From: Streptomyces sp. HUAS ZL42
GTDB lineage: Bacteria; Actinomycetota; Actinomycetes; Streptomycetales; Streptomycetaceae
DNA: 64,000 bases
Assembly (NCBI RefSeq): GCF_040782645.1
Contig: NZ_CP160403.1
Span: 7,475,001-7,539,000, forward strand
Reading direction: 5' to 3'
Positions 1-8,096 of this stretch are shown piece after piece. How positions within the stretch are numbered: position 1 is the first letter of the stretch; the number at the start of each line of letters is the position of its first letter. The notes under the pieces are model-generated. The model made no database searches. It was not told the DNA's origin and saw nothing but the letters and a program-made list of their open reading frames with translations. The translations under genes and the position numbers were made by a program.

Positions 1-20
1 CCCCCGGCATCCGCCGGGGG
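1..20 (-). terminator. GC-rich hairpin after the AbfB gene
   Basis: An 8-bp perfect stem (CCCCCGGC at 1-8 with GCCGGGGG at 13-20) with a 4-nt loop lies 28 bp past the stop codon of the minus-strand AbfB gene. There is no U-tract, which is usual for Streptomyces terminators. It sits at the window edge, so it could also serve a gene outside. Confidence 0.6.
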
Positions 21-47
21 CCACATGCGTGTGGGTTGCGGTTCTGC

Positions 48-878
48 TCAGGCGAGGCCGTCCACGAGGCGGAACGAGAAGTCCTCGCGGTTGGTGGTGT
101 TGTAGCCGTACGGGTCCAGGCGCAGCACGAAGTTCTTGTGGCGCAGGGCGTAGTTGGGGTAGTTCACCGACCGGAGCATCACGGCGCCCGAGTACGGTGA
201 CCACTCGGGGCAGAAGGTGGCGTCCTGGGAGAACAGGGTGGATCCGTCGTTGCGTTCGGCGCGCAGGACGAAATCGCGGTGGCGCAGGTACTTGCCGTCG
301 GCCGTGCCGAAGGAGTAACAGGAGGCGTTGGCCAGGCCCTTGACCAGTTTGAAGGTGGAGTCCTCGCGGGATTCGGAGCCACCGACCGGGTCGAGCCTCA
401 CGTAACCGCCGCTCGCATGCCAGTAACGGTCGGGGTAGTTGACCGAGCGCACGGAGGTCCACTTCGTCGGGGGCTTGGACGAACCGGGCTTGGTCGAGGA
501 CGACTTGGAGGGAGTCGCGGCACCAGACGCCGTGGGCGTGGGACTCTGCTTGCGGGTGGTCGGCGAAGAGGCCCCCGCCGACGACGGGCTCTTCTTGGCA
601 GCGGGGGCGGTGGCGCCCGGCGTGGACGGCGTGGCGAAGTAGATCAGCCCGGGCCCCGTCGCCTCGGCCGGGGATGTCGTGGCGCCCTTCCCGGACGTCG
701 ACGCGTCGTCGGAATGGTTGTCGATCATCACGACGGCGGTGATGCACGACGCGACGGTGGCCACGGCGAGCGCACCGGCCAGCCAGAGGCGACGTGTTCC
801 CGGTGCCCGGGACGTGTCCGGGGCCCAGCCGTTCTCCCAGGGCTGACCCTGAGGGGGCTGGGACTTCTTGAATGGCAT
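48..878 (-). CDS. Membrane-anchored or secreted AbfB-domain (arabinose-binding) protein
   Basis: This 276-residue protein has a cytoplasmic N-terminus, one hydrophobic segment at about residues 30-53, a Ser/Thr/Pro/Ala-rich linker to about residue 140, and a C-terminal AbfB beta-trefoil. The trefoil repeats are visible as RSVNYPDRYWHA and RSVNYPNYALRH, each followed by a VLR-type core and a DxTF-like turn. AbfB domains usually bind arabinofuranose side chains. No catalytic domain is present, so binding or surface attachment is more likely than hydrolysis. The ATG at 878 was chosen over far upstream in-frame starts because GGAGGAA lies just upstream and the protein then begins directly before the membrane segment. 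The substrate is inferred; a structural role is possible. Confidence 0.8.
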   Translation of the reverse strand: MPFKKSQPPQGQPWENGWAPDTSRAPGTRRLWLAGALAVATVASCITAVVMIDNHSDDASTSGKGATTSPAEATGPGLIYFATPSTPGATAPAAKKSPSSAGASSPTTRKQSPTPTASGAATPSKSSSTKPGSSKPPTKWTSVRSVNYPDRYWHASGGYVRLDPVGGSESREDSTFKLVKGLANASCYSFGTADGKYLRHRDFVLRAERNDGSTLFSQDATFCPEWSPYSGAVMLRSVNYPNYALRHKNFVLRLDPYGYNTTNREDFSFRLVDGLA

Positions 879-1126
879 GCGCTGTTCCTCCAGCGGGCCC
901 ATGGCGACGGCCGCGGCTGCGGTGACCCGGTGTGTGAATGGTGAAGCAGATGCACAGTAGTGGACCGAGGCCGCTTCGAGCAGCCGTTTGAAGCGAGCGG
1001 TTTCCAGATCGTGTCCGGAGCTCCCCGGACCGGCTGACGTCCGATGAAATGCGCCTGGGTGAGGCGCCGTTGGCCGGTCGGCCGACCCGGGGGCGGAGAA
1101 CGGGCACCATGCCGCGCGCGCTGATA

Positions 1127-1165
1127 TGTACACTCGTACGCATCGTTGTGTACGCTGGTACGCAT
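1127..1165 (+). promoter_or_regulatory. Paired GTAC-type repeats over the SMR/TetR start
   Basis: Two 17-bp near-identical repeats (1127-1143 and 1149-1165; core GTACnCTnGTACGCAT) lie 22 bp apart, and the second runs into the SMR ATG. Each half is an imperfect GTAC...GTAC dyad, as expected for TetR operators. The downstream TetR is the obvious candidate for binding them and repressing its own operon; that link is inferred. Confidence 0.55.
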
Positions 1166-1484
1166 GGGGTTTCTCTTCCTGATGTCGGCCATCGCCGCCG
1201 AGGTGGCCGGCACGACCGCGCTGAAGTACAGCGACGGCTTCAGCAGGCTGTGGCCGTCCGTGCTGACGGTCCTCGGATACGGCGTCTCCTTCGCGCTGCT
1301 CGCGCAGACCCTGAAGACCGTGTCGGTCGGCACGGCGTACGCGATCTGGTCCGGAGTGGGCACCGCGGCCATCGCCACGATCGGGATCGCGTTCCTGGGG
1401 GAGGGGATGACCGTCGCCAAGGCGGCCGGCATCGCCCTGATCATCGGAGGCGTGGTGGTGCTGAACCTGGGAGGCGCGCACTGA
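1164..1484 (+). CDS. Small multidrug resistance (SMR) efflux protein
   Basis: The 106-residue protein matches the usual SMR length and has four hydrophobic segments. The family signature is present: the membrane-embedded Glu in AIAAEVAGT (residue 13), the GTAYAIWSGVG block in helix 3 and a GIALIIGGVVVLNL helix 4. SMR proteins work as dimers that exchange protons for cationic drugs or guanidinium-like compounds across the inner membrane. The ATG at 1164 gives the canonical N-terminus. No convincing ribosome binding site precedes it, and operator-like repeats overlap it, so the transcript may be leaderless. Its stop overlaps the start of the tetR-type gene, so the two are translationally coupled. 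SMR pairs often have two subunits; only one is seen here. Confidence 0.88.
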   Translation: MGFLFLMSAIAAEVAGTTALKYSDGFSRLWPSVLTVLGYGVSFALLAQTLKTVSVGTAYAIWSGVGTAAIATIGIAFLGEGMTVAKAAGIALIIGGVVVLNLGGAH

Positions 1485-2032
1485 TGCCCCGGCGCTACGA
1501 CCCCGAGCGACGCCAGCGGATCATCGACGCGGCGATCCGGGTCGTCGGAAAGAAGGGCATCGCCGGGCTGACCCACCGGTCGGTCGCGGCCGAGGCGGAT
1601 GTGCCGCTCGGCTCGACGACATATCACTTCGTGACCCTCGACGAGCTGATGGTCGCCGCACTGCGACAGGCCAACGAGGGCTTCGCCAAGGTGATCGCCG
1701 CGCGCGGCGGCCTGGCGGACTCCCGCACCGACCTGGCCGCCGACCTGGCGGGACTGCTCGGCGAATGGCTCGCCGGTGACCGCACCGGTGTCGAGCTGGA
1801 GTGCGAGCTCTATCTAGCCGCCCTGCGTCGCCCCGCCCTGCGCCCGGTCGCCGCCGAGTGGGCGCAGGACCTCGCCGATCTCCTCGCCCCCCGCACGGAT
1901 CCGCTCACGGCGCGTGCGCTCGTCGCGCTGATGGACGGGATCTGTCTGCAGGTCCTGCTGACCGACACCCCGTACGACGAGGAGTACGCGCGCGAGGCGC
2001 TCGCGCGGGTCATCCCACGCGCAGCCTCCTGA
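1484..2032 (+). CDS. TetR family repressor of the SMR pump
   Basis: The 182-residue protein has an N-terminal TetR helix-turn-helix at about residues 8-55 (RIIDAAIRVVGKKGIAGLTHRSVA then PLGSTTYHF). The C-terminal ligand domain is typical of small TetR regulators. The start codon overlaps the SMR stop codon (TGATG), so it is the second gene of a two-gene operon. The natural model is repression of the operon at the GTAC repeats at 1127-1165 and release by a pump substrate; this is inferred from position only. Its 3' end overlaps the convergent HxlR-peroxiredoxin gene by 23 bp. Confidence 0.88.
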   Translation: MPRRYDPERRQRIIDAAIRVVGKKGIAGLTHRSVAAEADVPLGSTTYHFVTLDELMVAALRQANEGFAKVIAARGGLADSRTDLAADLAGLLGEWLAGDRTGVELECELYLAALRRPALRPVAAEWAQDLADLLAPRTDPLTARALVALMDGICLQVLLTDTPYDEEYAREALARVIPRAAS

Positions 2033-2894
2033 CCGCCGCCAGCGCCGCGTCCACGCTCCCCGCGATGTCCGTCACCGGATACTGCACGTACCGCACGACC
2101 CGCTCCCGGTCGACGACCAGCGTGAGCCGCTTGAGCCGGCTCACGCCCGCCGCACGGAACGTCGGCAGCCGCAGCGCGGCGATCAGGGACAGCTCGGCAT
2201 CCGACAGCAGCGGAAACCGCAGCCGTTCCTTCGCCGCGAACGCGCGCTGCTCGTCCGGTCGTTGGGTGGAGACCCCGTGCACGGTGGCCCCCGCCGAACG
2301 GAACTCGGGGAGCCGGTCCCGATAGGTGCAGGACTCCAGGGTGCAGCCGGGCGTGCCGGGGATGTCCGACCAGCCGGGGGGATAGGCGTCCGGGCGGGCG
2401 TAGGCACCGGGAAAGCAGTACAGGACGGTGTGCGGGGTGCCGTCGGCCACCGGATCGCGCAACTCCCCTTCGTGATCGAGGAGTCGAAGCGCGGGAATCC
2501 GGGTCCCGACGAGCTCGTGAACCCGCCGAGCCTCCGCGGACGCCTCCACTGCCGTGGCGCTCGTGGCACCGTCGCCCAGCACCCAGGCGTCCCCCCAGTC
2601 CTGGAGGGCGACCAGGACGGGCAGCAGGGCGCGCCCGCGCGGAGTGAGCCGGTACTCGTGGCGGACCGGACGTTCCTGATACGGCACCCGATCCAGAACA
2701 CCGACCTCGACGAGGAGCCGCAAACGCTCGGTCAGCACCTTCCGGGACAGCCCGAGTTCACGCTGCAGCTCGTCGAACCGGTGCACCCCGCGCGCGGTGT
2801 CCCGCACGATCAGCAGGGTCCACCAGTCGCCGACGACGTCCAGGGCCTGTGCGATGGCACAGGTGGAATCCTCCAGGCTCGTCCTGCGGGCCAT
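2010..2894 (-). CDS. HxlR-type winged helix fused to a peroxiredoxin/redoxin domain
   Basis: The 294-residue protein has two domains. Residues about 10-105 are an HxlR/MarR-like winged helix (CAIAQALDVVGDWWTLLIVRD, then FDELQRELGLSRKVLTERLRLLVE). Residues about 130-290 are an AhpC/Bcp-like redoxin fold with PGTPGCTLESCTYRD, where the first Cys is the expected peroxidatic Cys and the second is five residues on. HxlR proteins often carry a redox-sensing Cys near the N-terminus, and one is present (STCAIAQ). The fusion suggests a transcription factor that senses peroxide or electrophiles. The ATG at 2894 follows a GGAGGGA site; a longer start at 2969 is rejected because it falls inside the palindrome at 2956-2982. 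The gene is divergent from an MFS pump, its probable target. Confidence 0.82.
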   Translation of the reverse strand: MARRTSLEDSTCAIAQALDVVGDWWTLLIVRDTARGVHRFDELQRELGLSRKVLTERLRLLVEVGVLDRVPYQERPVRHEYRLTPRGRALLPVLVALQDWGDAWVLGDGATSATAVEASAEARRVHELVGTRIPALRLLDHEGELRDPVADGTPHTVLYCFPGAYARPDAYPPGWSDIPGTPGCTLESCTYRDRLPEFRSAGATVHGVSTQRPDEQRAFAAKERLRFPLLSDAELSLIAALRLPTFRAAGVSRLKRLTLVVDRERVVRYVQYPVTDIAGSVDAALAAVRRLRVG

Positions 2895-2955
2895 GGCACC
2901 CGTCCCCTTCCCTCCGTCGACCGTTCGTCGTTGACCCGAGGCTGCCATGCTGACA

Positions 2956-2982
2956 GAGTGAGTTCCCAAAAGGAACTCACTC
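2956..2982. promoter_or_regulatory. Perfect 11-bp-arm palindrome between HxlR and MFS genes
   Basis: GAGTGAGTTCC and GGAACTCACTC flank a 5-nt CAAAA spacer, 62 bp ahead of the HxlR-redoxin start and 17 bp ahead of the MFS start. Perfect dyads of this size between divergent genes are typical HxlR/MarR operators, so binding here would control both promoters. Confidence 0.75.
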
Positions 2983-2999
2983 GGAACGTGGGGGGACGG

Positions 3000-4445
3000 A
3001 TGCGAGCCTTGCGGGAATTACCGCGCTCGGTGTGGCTACTGGCCTGCGGGACCTTCGCCAACATGGTCGTCGGCGTCGGCTTCGCCTTCCTGTTCCTCTA
3101 CCTGACCGGCCCGCGCGGCCTGACCGCTGGCGAGGCGGGCCTGCTCACCGGCATCGGAGGCGCGGGCCTGGTGGCCGGCAACTTCACCGGCGGCTGGTAC
3201 GGAGACCATTTCGGCCACCGACGCGTACTCCTGACATCCGCCGCGACCTCGGGCCTGCTCCTGGCCGCCGTACCCCTGCTGCCGACACCCGCGCTGTACC
3301 TGGTCCTGCCCCTCTCCCAGTACGCCTCCGGCGTGCAGCGCGCCGCCAACTCCGCGCTGGTCGCGGTGATCGTGCCCGAGGGCTCCCGGCGCCAGGCGTT
3401 CGCGGTGGTGCGGGCGGCGGCGAACGGCGGATTCACCGTCGGCCCGATACTGGGCGCACTGGTGGCGACCCACCTCTCGTACGACTGGCTGTACCTGGCG
3501 GAGGGTCTGGGCAGCCTGGGCCTCGCCTGCTGGATCGCTCGGGTGGTACCGCCCCGCGCGGCGGTCGAACCCGGTCACGACGCCGCCGGCGGGATGTGGC
3601 CGGAACTACGAGCCCGCCCGGCAGTACTGCTGATGCTGGCGGCGATCTTCGTCACCGACATCGTGTACCGGCAGCAGTACTCGACCTTCCCGGTCTTCCT
3701 GGCGGACCACGGCCTCGACGCGCGAGTGTACGGGGCCATGCTGGCGATCAACGGCGGCATCCTCCTGTGCCTGGAACTGCCCACGGCACTGGCCCTGCGC
3801 CGCCGCGGACCGCTGCGCATTGTCGCCGCCGGACTGCTGCTGGTGGCCGCGGGCTACGCGGCCCTACTGCCCGGCGCCACCCTCACCACAGCCGCCACGA
3901 TGATGACCCTCCTCACCCTCGGCGAGCTCCTCTACAAGACCACGGCCACGGCCTACGTCGCCGACGAGGCCCCGGCCCACGTCCAGGGCCGCTTCCAGTC
4001 CCTCTACGCGGGCGTCTCGATCAGCGGCACAGTGCTGGCGCCCCCACTGGGCGGAGCCCTGTACGAAACGGCGCCCACCCTCCTGTGGCCCCTGTGCACG
4101 GCACTGACCCTGGCGGCCGGGGGAGCGGTACTGATCGCGGACCGCCGCAGCGGAAGACCGAGGAGACCACGCGCCGGCAGCCGCGAGACGACAGGAGCGG
4201 GTCGTGGCGGTGTGTCGCAGCCCGCCGCTCAGCCGGTCCCAGCACCCCCCACTGTGGCAGCAGGCAGCGGGGCGCAACCCGCCGCGGGCTCGACGCACCG
4301 CCACGACCCCGACGGACCCACGGGCCGTGGCGGACCCACGGGCCGTGGGCGCGGCGAGTTCGACATACCACCGCGCGCCCCTGAGCCACCCTCCGGCAGC
4401 AGGCCCCGCCCGACCGCCGGAGGCAAGCGCACTGCCACCACTTGA
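3000..4445 (+). CDS. MFS transporter with a long disordered C-terminal tail
   Basis: The 481-residue protein has about 12 hydrophobic segments over residues 8-390 and the MFS loop 2-3 motif (GGWYGDHFGHRRVL). The last 90 or so residues are Pro/Gly/Arg/Thr-rich and probably disordered (repeated GPTGRGGPTGRG), unusual for an MFS pump. Start ATG at 3000 lies just after GGGGGGACGG. The gene is divergent from the HxlR-redoxin regulator with a perfect palindrome in between, so drug or oxidant-induced export is likely; the substrate is unknown. The tail could also reflect a stop codon lost late in evolution, since it is of biased composition and ends shortly before dapD. Confidence 0.82.
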   Translation: MRALRELPRSVWLLACGTFANMVVGVGFAFLFLYLTGPRGLTAGEAGLLTGIGGAGLVAGNFTGGWYGDHFGHRRVLLTSAATSGLLLAAVPLLPTPALYLVLPLSQYASGVQRAANSALVAVIVPEGSRRQAFAVVRAAANGGFTVGPILGALVATHLSYDWLYLAEGLGSLGLACWIARVVPPRAAVEPGHDAAGGMWPELRARPAVLLMLAAIFVTDIVYRQQYSTFPVFLADHGLDARVYGAMLAINGGILLCLELPTALALRRRGPLRIVAAGLLLVAAGYAALLPGATLTTAATMMTLLTLGELLYKTTATAYVADEAPAHVQGRFQSLYAGVSISGTVLAPPLGGALYETAPTLLWPLCTALTLAAGGAVLIADRRSGRPRRPRAGSRETTGAGRGGVSQPAAQPVPAPPTVAAGSGAQPAAGSTHRHDPDGPTGRGGPTGRGRGEFDIPPRAPEPPSGSRPRPTAGGKRTATT

Positions 4446-4462
4446 GACGCCCGCCCCGCGGG

Positions 4463-4499
4463 TTGGCCTCCGCAGCCCCCCGCCGGTTAGTTTTCCCTC
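4463..4499 (+). promoter_or_regulatory. Likely leaderless promoter of dapD
   Basis: TTGGCC at 4463-4468 and TAGTTT at 4488-4493 resemble -35 and -10 hexamers, with a 19-bp spacer. The -10 ends six bases before the dapD ATG and no ribosome binding site is seen, so transcription probably begins at the start codon. Confidence 0.45.
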
Positions 4500-5489
4500 A
4501 TGACCGACACGACTGCTCCTCGCACCACCGGCGCCGTGGCCGCCGGTCTCGCCACGATCGCCGCCGACGGCACCGTCCTCGACACCTGGTTCCCCGCGCC
4601 CGAACTGTCCGCCGAGCCCGGCCCTGCCGGCACCGAGAGGCTCGACACGGAGCGCACCCGTGAACTGCTCGGCGAGCACGGCGTCGCCGCCACGGGTCGG
4701 GACGAGGTACGCGGTGTGGAGGTCGTGGCGGTCCGTACGGTCATCTCCTCGCTGGACGACAAGCCGCTCGACACCCACGACGCCTACCTGCGTCTCCACC
4801 TGCTCTCGCACCGCCTGGTGAAGCCGAACGAGCAGAACCTGGACGGCATCTTCGGCCTCCTCGCCAACGTCGCCTGGACCTCCCTCGGCCCGGTCGCCGT
4901 GGACACCCTGGAGACGGTCCGCCTGGCCGCACGCGCGCGTGGGCAGCACGTCAGCGTCTTCGGCGTGGACAAGTTCCCGCGCATGACCGACTACGTCGCC
5001 CCGGCGGGCGTCCGCATCGCCGACGCCGACCGCGTCCGCCTCGGCGCCCACCTCGCCGCCGGCACCACCGTCATGCACGAGGGCTTCGTCAACTTCAACG
5101 CCGGCACCCTCGGCACGTCCATGGTCGAAGGCCGCATCTCGCAGGGCGTGGTCGTCGGCGACGGTTCCGACATCGGCGGCGGCGCCTCCACCATGGGCAC
5201 GCTCTCCGGCGGCGGCAAGGAGCGCGTGGCCATCGGCGAGCGCTCCCTCGTCGGCGCGGAGGCCGGCGTCGGCATCGCCCTCGGCGACGACTGCGTGGTC
5301 GAGGCGGGCCTGTACATCACCGCCGGCACCAAGGTCGCCCTGCCCGACGGCCAGCTCGTCAAGGCCCGCGAGCTGTCCGGCGCGAACAACATCCTCTTCC
5401 GCCGCAACTCGGTGACCGGCGCGGTCCAGGCGGTGCCGAACCACGCGGAGTGGGGCGGCCTGAACGAGATCCTGCACAGCCACAACTGA
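4500..5489 (+). CDS. dapD: Tetrahydrodipicolinate N-succinyltransferase
   Basis: The 329-residue protein matches the actinobacterial DapD family in length and sequence. It has an N-terminal domain, a left-handed beta-helix of hexapeptide repeats around residues 170-270 ([20 protein letters not shown], then [17 protein letters not shown]) and a C-terminal block with [14 protein letters not shown]. It transfers succinyl from succinyl-CoA to tetrahydrodipicolinate in lysine and meso-diaminopimelate synthesis in the cytosol. Its last codons and stop lie within the 14-bp repeat that bounds the integrative element, so insertion has kept the gene intact. A dapA gene lies just past the far end of the element. 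Confidence 0.96.
   Translation: MTDTTAPRTTGAVAAGLATIAADGTVLDTWFPAPELSAEPGPAGTERLDTERTRELLGEHGVAATGRDEVRGVEVVAVRTVISSLDDKPLDTHDAYLRLHLLSHRLVKPNEQNLDGIFGLLANVAWTSLGPVAVDTLETVRLAARARGQHVSVFGVDKFPRMTDYVAPAGVRIADADRVRLGAHLAAGTTVMHEGFVNFNAGTLGTSMVEGRISQGVVVGDGSDIGGGASTMGTLSGGGKERVAIGERSLVGAEAGVGIALGDDCVVEAGLYITAGTKVALPDGQLVKARELSGANNILFRRNSVTGAVQAVPNHAEWGGLNEILHSHN
5476..5489. other. attL: 14-bp core at the dapD 3' end
   Basis: ACAGCCACAACTGA occurs here, ending exactly at the dapD stop, and again at 17268-17281 just past the integrase gene. An exact copy next to an integrase is the pattern expected for the core of an attachment site. Integration at the dapD end instead of a tRNA gene is inferred from this repeat alone. 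Confidence 0.65.
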
Positions 5490-5494
5490 TCACC

Positions 5495-5517
5495 GGCGGC
5501 CGTGACCTGCGGCCGCC
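5495..5517 (+). terminator. Hairpin just after dapD
   Basis: GGCGGCCG and CGGCCGCC form a perfect 8-bp stem with a 7-nt loop, starting 6 bp after the dapD stop and followed by TTAT. It lies inside the integrated element, so it may replace the original dapD terminator. Confidence 0.65.
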
Positions 5518-5579
5518 TTATCGGTCAACGCTCTGACCTGCTGCCGAGCTGTCGGCAGTTGTCGACGTTGGTCACCATT

Positions 5580-5621
5580 GAGCGCCCTTCCACGGCCCGA
5601 GGACGGCCCGGGAGGGCGCTC
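5580..5621. terminator. Second hairpin past attL, similar to the one at attR
   Basis: GAGCGCCCTTCC and GGGAGGGCGCTC pair over 12 bp with one mismatch. The arms closely resemble the terminator at 17315-17347 beyond attR (AGCGCCCTCCC/GGGAGGGCGCT). The two ends of the element therefore carry related hairpins at similar distances from their att cores. Confidence 0.5.
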
Positions 5622-5730
5622 GTGTGTGGGGAAGCGGACTCGCAGTTGATGCGCGTGCTGAGGCGCGCAGGCCAGGGTGGTCTTTGAAAACGGGAACCCC
5701 CCAGGCCGCAGATCCTCTAAACTCGCTGCT

Positions 5731-6573
5731 GTGGAAATCGAAGGCGCCAAATTGCTTCAACTCCTTGATCGGTTTGCGGAGCACCTCAATGACTCGCTCA
5801 GCGTGGTATCACTGGCACACTGGGGGGCGCACTTTTCGATAGAGCACGTTGAGCTCATGGAGCTGGTGCTGCAGGATGATTTTGCGTCAGCAGAGGTAAA
5901 GCCTACGTCCGAGCAGAAGGCCGAGGCGGAAAAGCGTGCGCACTTCGCTAAGAGCGAGAAAGAGCGAGGTTTTCCGCTGCTCCACGGCCAGGCGCTGATG
6001 GGAATGTGGGGGGCACTCGAAGCTTTCGTTGAGGATTTTTGTGTCGCCTGTATGGAGATCTTTCCGGATTCGCTTCGAAGCGCAAGCGTGAAGAAGATCA
6101 AGATTGCCTTGTCTGACTACATGGAGCTCTCGGAGTCTGACAGGTTGAGATACCTGGTGACGGAGATACAGAGGGAAAAGAAAGTCGGCCTGCGGTCGGG
6201 TATAGCAGTCTTCGAGGATTTGCTTAACTCGATTGAGATCAACGGTGAACCGCAGAGTCGCCTAGCCGGAGAAGTTGATCGGCGAGTCAAAGATCTTCTC
6301 TACGAGGCCCAGCAGATTCGGAACACACTTGCTCATCGTGCCGGGATTGCAGATCGAAGACTTTGCGATGCGTGTCCTAGCCTTCAACTAATTCCGGGGC
6401 AGCGGGTCCTTCTTGATCTCGACTATATTCAAACTTTTGACGCAGCTGCCAGGGTGTATGTGCTAACTATCGTGAATAGAGTTCTCTCGCTAATTGGAAA
6501 ATCGCCTCTCGTGAAAGCACCGCCGGGATTTGAAGGGGCGCTCAAGGTGAAATATCCGCCCCCTGTTATGTGA
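5731..6573 (+). CDS. HEPN-domain protein (possible RNase), lower GC cargo gene
   Basis: About 280 residues, mostly alpha-helical and charged. Residues 197-202 read RNTLAH, which fits the R-x4-H motif of HEPN ribonucleases, including the polar residue after Arg; this part resembles the MAE_28990/RiboL-PSP-type HEPN group. The base composition is clearly lower in GC than the neighbours, with AT-rich codons, which suggests transfer. The GTG at 5731 is favoured over an upstream in-frame GTG at 5677 because TAAACT at 5718-5723 looks like a -10 of a leaderless promoter. No toxin-antitoxin partner gene is apparent beside it. HEPN proteins often act in phage defence or as toxins; the role here is unproven. 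Confidence 0.7.
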   Translation: MEIEGAKLLQLLDRFAEHLNDSLSVVSLAHWGAHFSIEHVELMELVLQDDFASAEVKPTSEQKAEAEKRAHFAKSEKERGFPLLHGQALMGMWGALEAFVEDFCVACMEIFPDSLRSASVKKIKIALSDYMELSESDRLRYLVTEIQREKKVGLRSGIAVFEDLLNSIEINGEPQSRLAGEVDRRVKDLLYEAQQIRNTLAHRAGIADRRLCDACPSLQLIPGQRVLLDLDYIQTFDAAARVYVLTIVNRVLSLIGKSPLVKAPPGFEGALKVKYPPPVM

Positions 6574-6612
6574 TTAGGCTCTCTCGGGGGTGCTGAGGTA
6601 AAGGCGGCGGAG

Positions 6613-6758
6613 CGGCTTTGGGCTGGAGCTGCTTTGGGGCGAGTGATCTTGGCCCCGTAAGCTGATGGCGAGTCGGGCAGTCTGTGGACCTGCCCGTTAA
6701 AGCACGACGTTGGGGCCAAGATCTTAGAGGCTCGCCCCAAAGTGGCTGCCTAAAGCCG
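6613..6758. repeat. Long imperfect inverted repeat between HEPN and IS110 genes
   Basis: Three blocks pair in order: CGGCTTTGGGC (6613-6623) with GCCTAAAGCCG (6748-6758), CTTTGGGGCGAG (6632-6643) with its exact complement (6731-6742), and GATCTTGGCCCC (6645-6656) with its exact complement (6712-6723). The centre holds another small hairpin (CGGGCAG/CTGCCCG). The two flanking genes converge on it, so it could be a double terminator, a MITE-like relic or a structured RNA. It accounts for most of the 6574-6875 gap, where no gene is seen. Confidence 0.7.
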
Positions 6759-6875
6759 TGGAGCCGACCGCCCCAGCCACAGAGGGTGTCTCCCCACTTC
6801 ATGCCCGCAGCCGCCGAGCGCGCCGCCGGGCGCGGCCAGCCGGGGCGAAGACAGACATCCGATGCGGTTGATCAG

Positions 6876-8096
6876 TCAAGCCGTGTCGGGGAAGGCGGTC
6901 TGTTCGTCGTAGGGGATGTGGTGGGTGAGGCAGTGGTGGAGGCAGCCGAGTAGGCGGTTGAAGAGGTTGCGTTGGGCTGCGACGTGTCGTTCTTCGGCCG
7001 CTCGGCGGCGGTCGTAGTGGGCTCGGGCTCCGGTGGATGCGGTGAGGGCGGCGAAGGCCCAGATGTAGCCGGCTGAGGCGAGGCGCTGGTTCTTGATGTG
7101 GCGGGCCAGGACGGTGGTCTTGCGTCCGGAGGATCTGGTGATGGGGGCTGATCCGGCGTAGGCCTTAAGTGCGCGGGCGGTGGGGAAACGGGTGTGGTCG
7201 TCGCCGAGTTCGGCCAGGATGCGGGCGCCGGTGAGGGCGCCGAGGCCGGGGAAGCTGGTGATGATTTCGGCGTCTGGGTGGGTGGTGAAGGCGGCTGTGG
7301 TGGCGGCTTCGAGCTCGTCGGCGCTGGTGCAGGCGGCGTCGAACTGCCGCAGCAGAGCAAGGGCTTTGGTGCCCATGGCCTGCTCGACCAGGGGCGGTTG
7401 CTGCATCTGGGGTTCGCGCAGCAAGGTGTGGAGGCGTTCGACTTCGCCGGTGATCTCGCGTTGGCGGCCGGCCTTTTTGAGGATGGCTCGCAGTTGGGGG
7501 CGGGTGAGCTGGGCGGCCTGGGTGGGCGTGGGGGCCGCGGCGAGCAGGGTGCGGGTGACGGGTGAGGCGAGGCCTTCGCGGAAGTGCTTGAAGACGGTGA
7601 GGAAGCCGGGGAAGTACTGGCGCAGGTGGGAGCGGAGGCGGTTGCCGGTCTGGACGCGGTCCCAGACGGCGTCCTGCTGGGCTCGGGCCAGGACGGCGAC
7701 GGCCTGGGCAAGGTGGCTGTCTGCGGGCAGAGGGCGGTGTTCTGCGGGGTCGGTGCGCAGGATGTGGGCCAGGACCTTGGCGTCGAGGTGGTCGGACTTC
7801 TTGCGGCTGAGGGCGTAGCGGTCGCGGTAGCGGGCGGCGGTGAGCGGGTTGATCACGTAGATGGGTCTGCTGGTGGTGCGTAAGCAGGCGACCAGGAGGC
7901 CGTGAGAGGTCTCGATGGCGACGGGGATCGGGTTGTCTGGGCTGTCGCCGTGTTGGGCCAGCAGCTGAAGGAGCTGGCTCAGGCCGGCTGGGGTGTCGTC
8001 GATGCGGAGCTTGTCCAGGAGGGTGCCGGCCTCGTCGAGCAGTGCGATGTCGTGGTGGTCGGTGGCCCAGTCGATGCCGCAGAACACGCTGGTCAT
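6876..8096 (-). CDS. IS110 family transposase (bridge-RNA-type recombinase)
   Basis: The 406-residue protein has the IS110 two-part layout. The N-terminal RuvC-like DEDD domain shows CGIDW (D9), VAIET (E62) and SDHLDAK (D102, D105). The C-terminal Transposase_20 domain (about residues 278-360) has FPGLGALTGARILAELGD and the catalytic Ser block YAGSAPITRSSGRK (S322/S323). All expected catalytic residues are present, so the enzyme looks active. IS110-group recombinases use a noncoding RNA made from the end upstream of the gene, here to the right of 8096. Element ends cannot be fixed because this family has no terminal inverted repeats. It lies inside the AICE, between its HEPN and XRE genes. 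Confidence 0.93.
   Translation of the reverse strand: MTSVFCGIDWATDHHDIALLDEAGTLLDKLRIDDTPAGLSQLLQLLAQHGDSPDNPIPVAIETSHGLLVACLRTTSRPIYVINPLTAARYRDRYALSRKKSDHLDAKVLAHILRTDPAEHRPLPADSHLAQAVAVLARAQQDAVWDRVQTGNRLRSHLRQYFPGFLTVFKHFREGLASPVTRTLLAAAPTPTQAAQLTRPQLRAILKKAGRQREITGEVERLHTLLREPQMQQPPLVEQAMGTKALALLRQFDAACTSADELEAATTAAFTTHPDAEIITSFPGLGALTGARILAELGDDHTRFPTARALKAYAGSAPITRSSGRKTTVLARHIKNQRLASAGYIWAFAALTASTGARAHYDRRRAAEERHVAAQRNLFNRLLGCLHHCLTHHIPYDEQTAFPDTA

Noticed and set aside
5677..5730. Upstream start for the HEPN gene
   Set aside because: The added 18 residues start at a GTG without a ribosome binding site and would run over a -10-like element.
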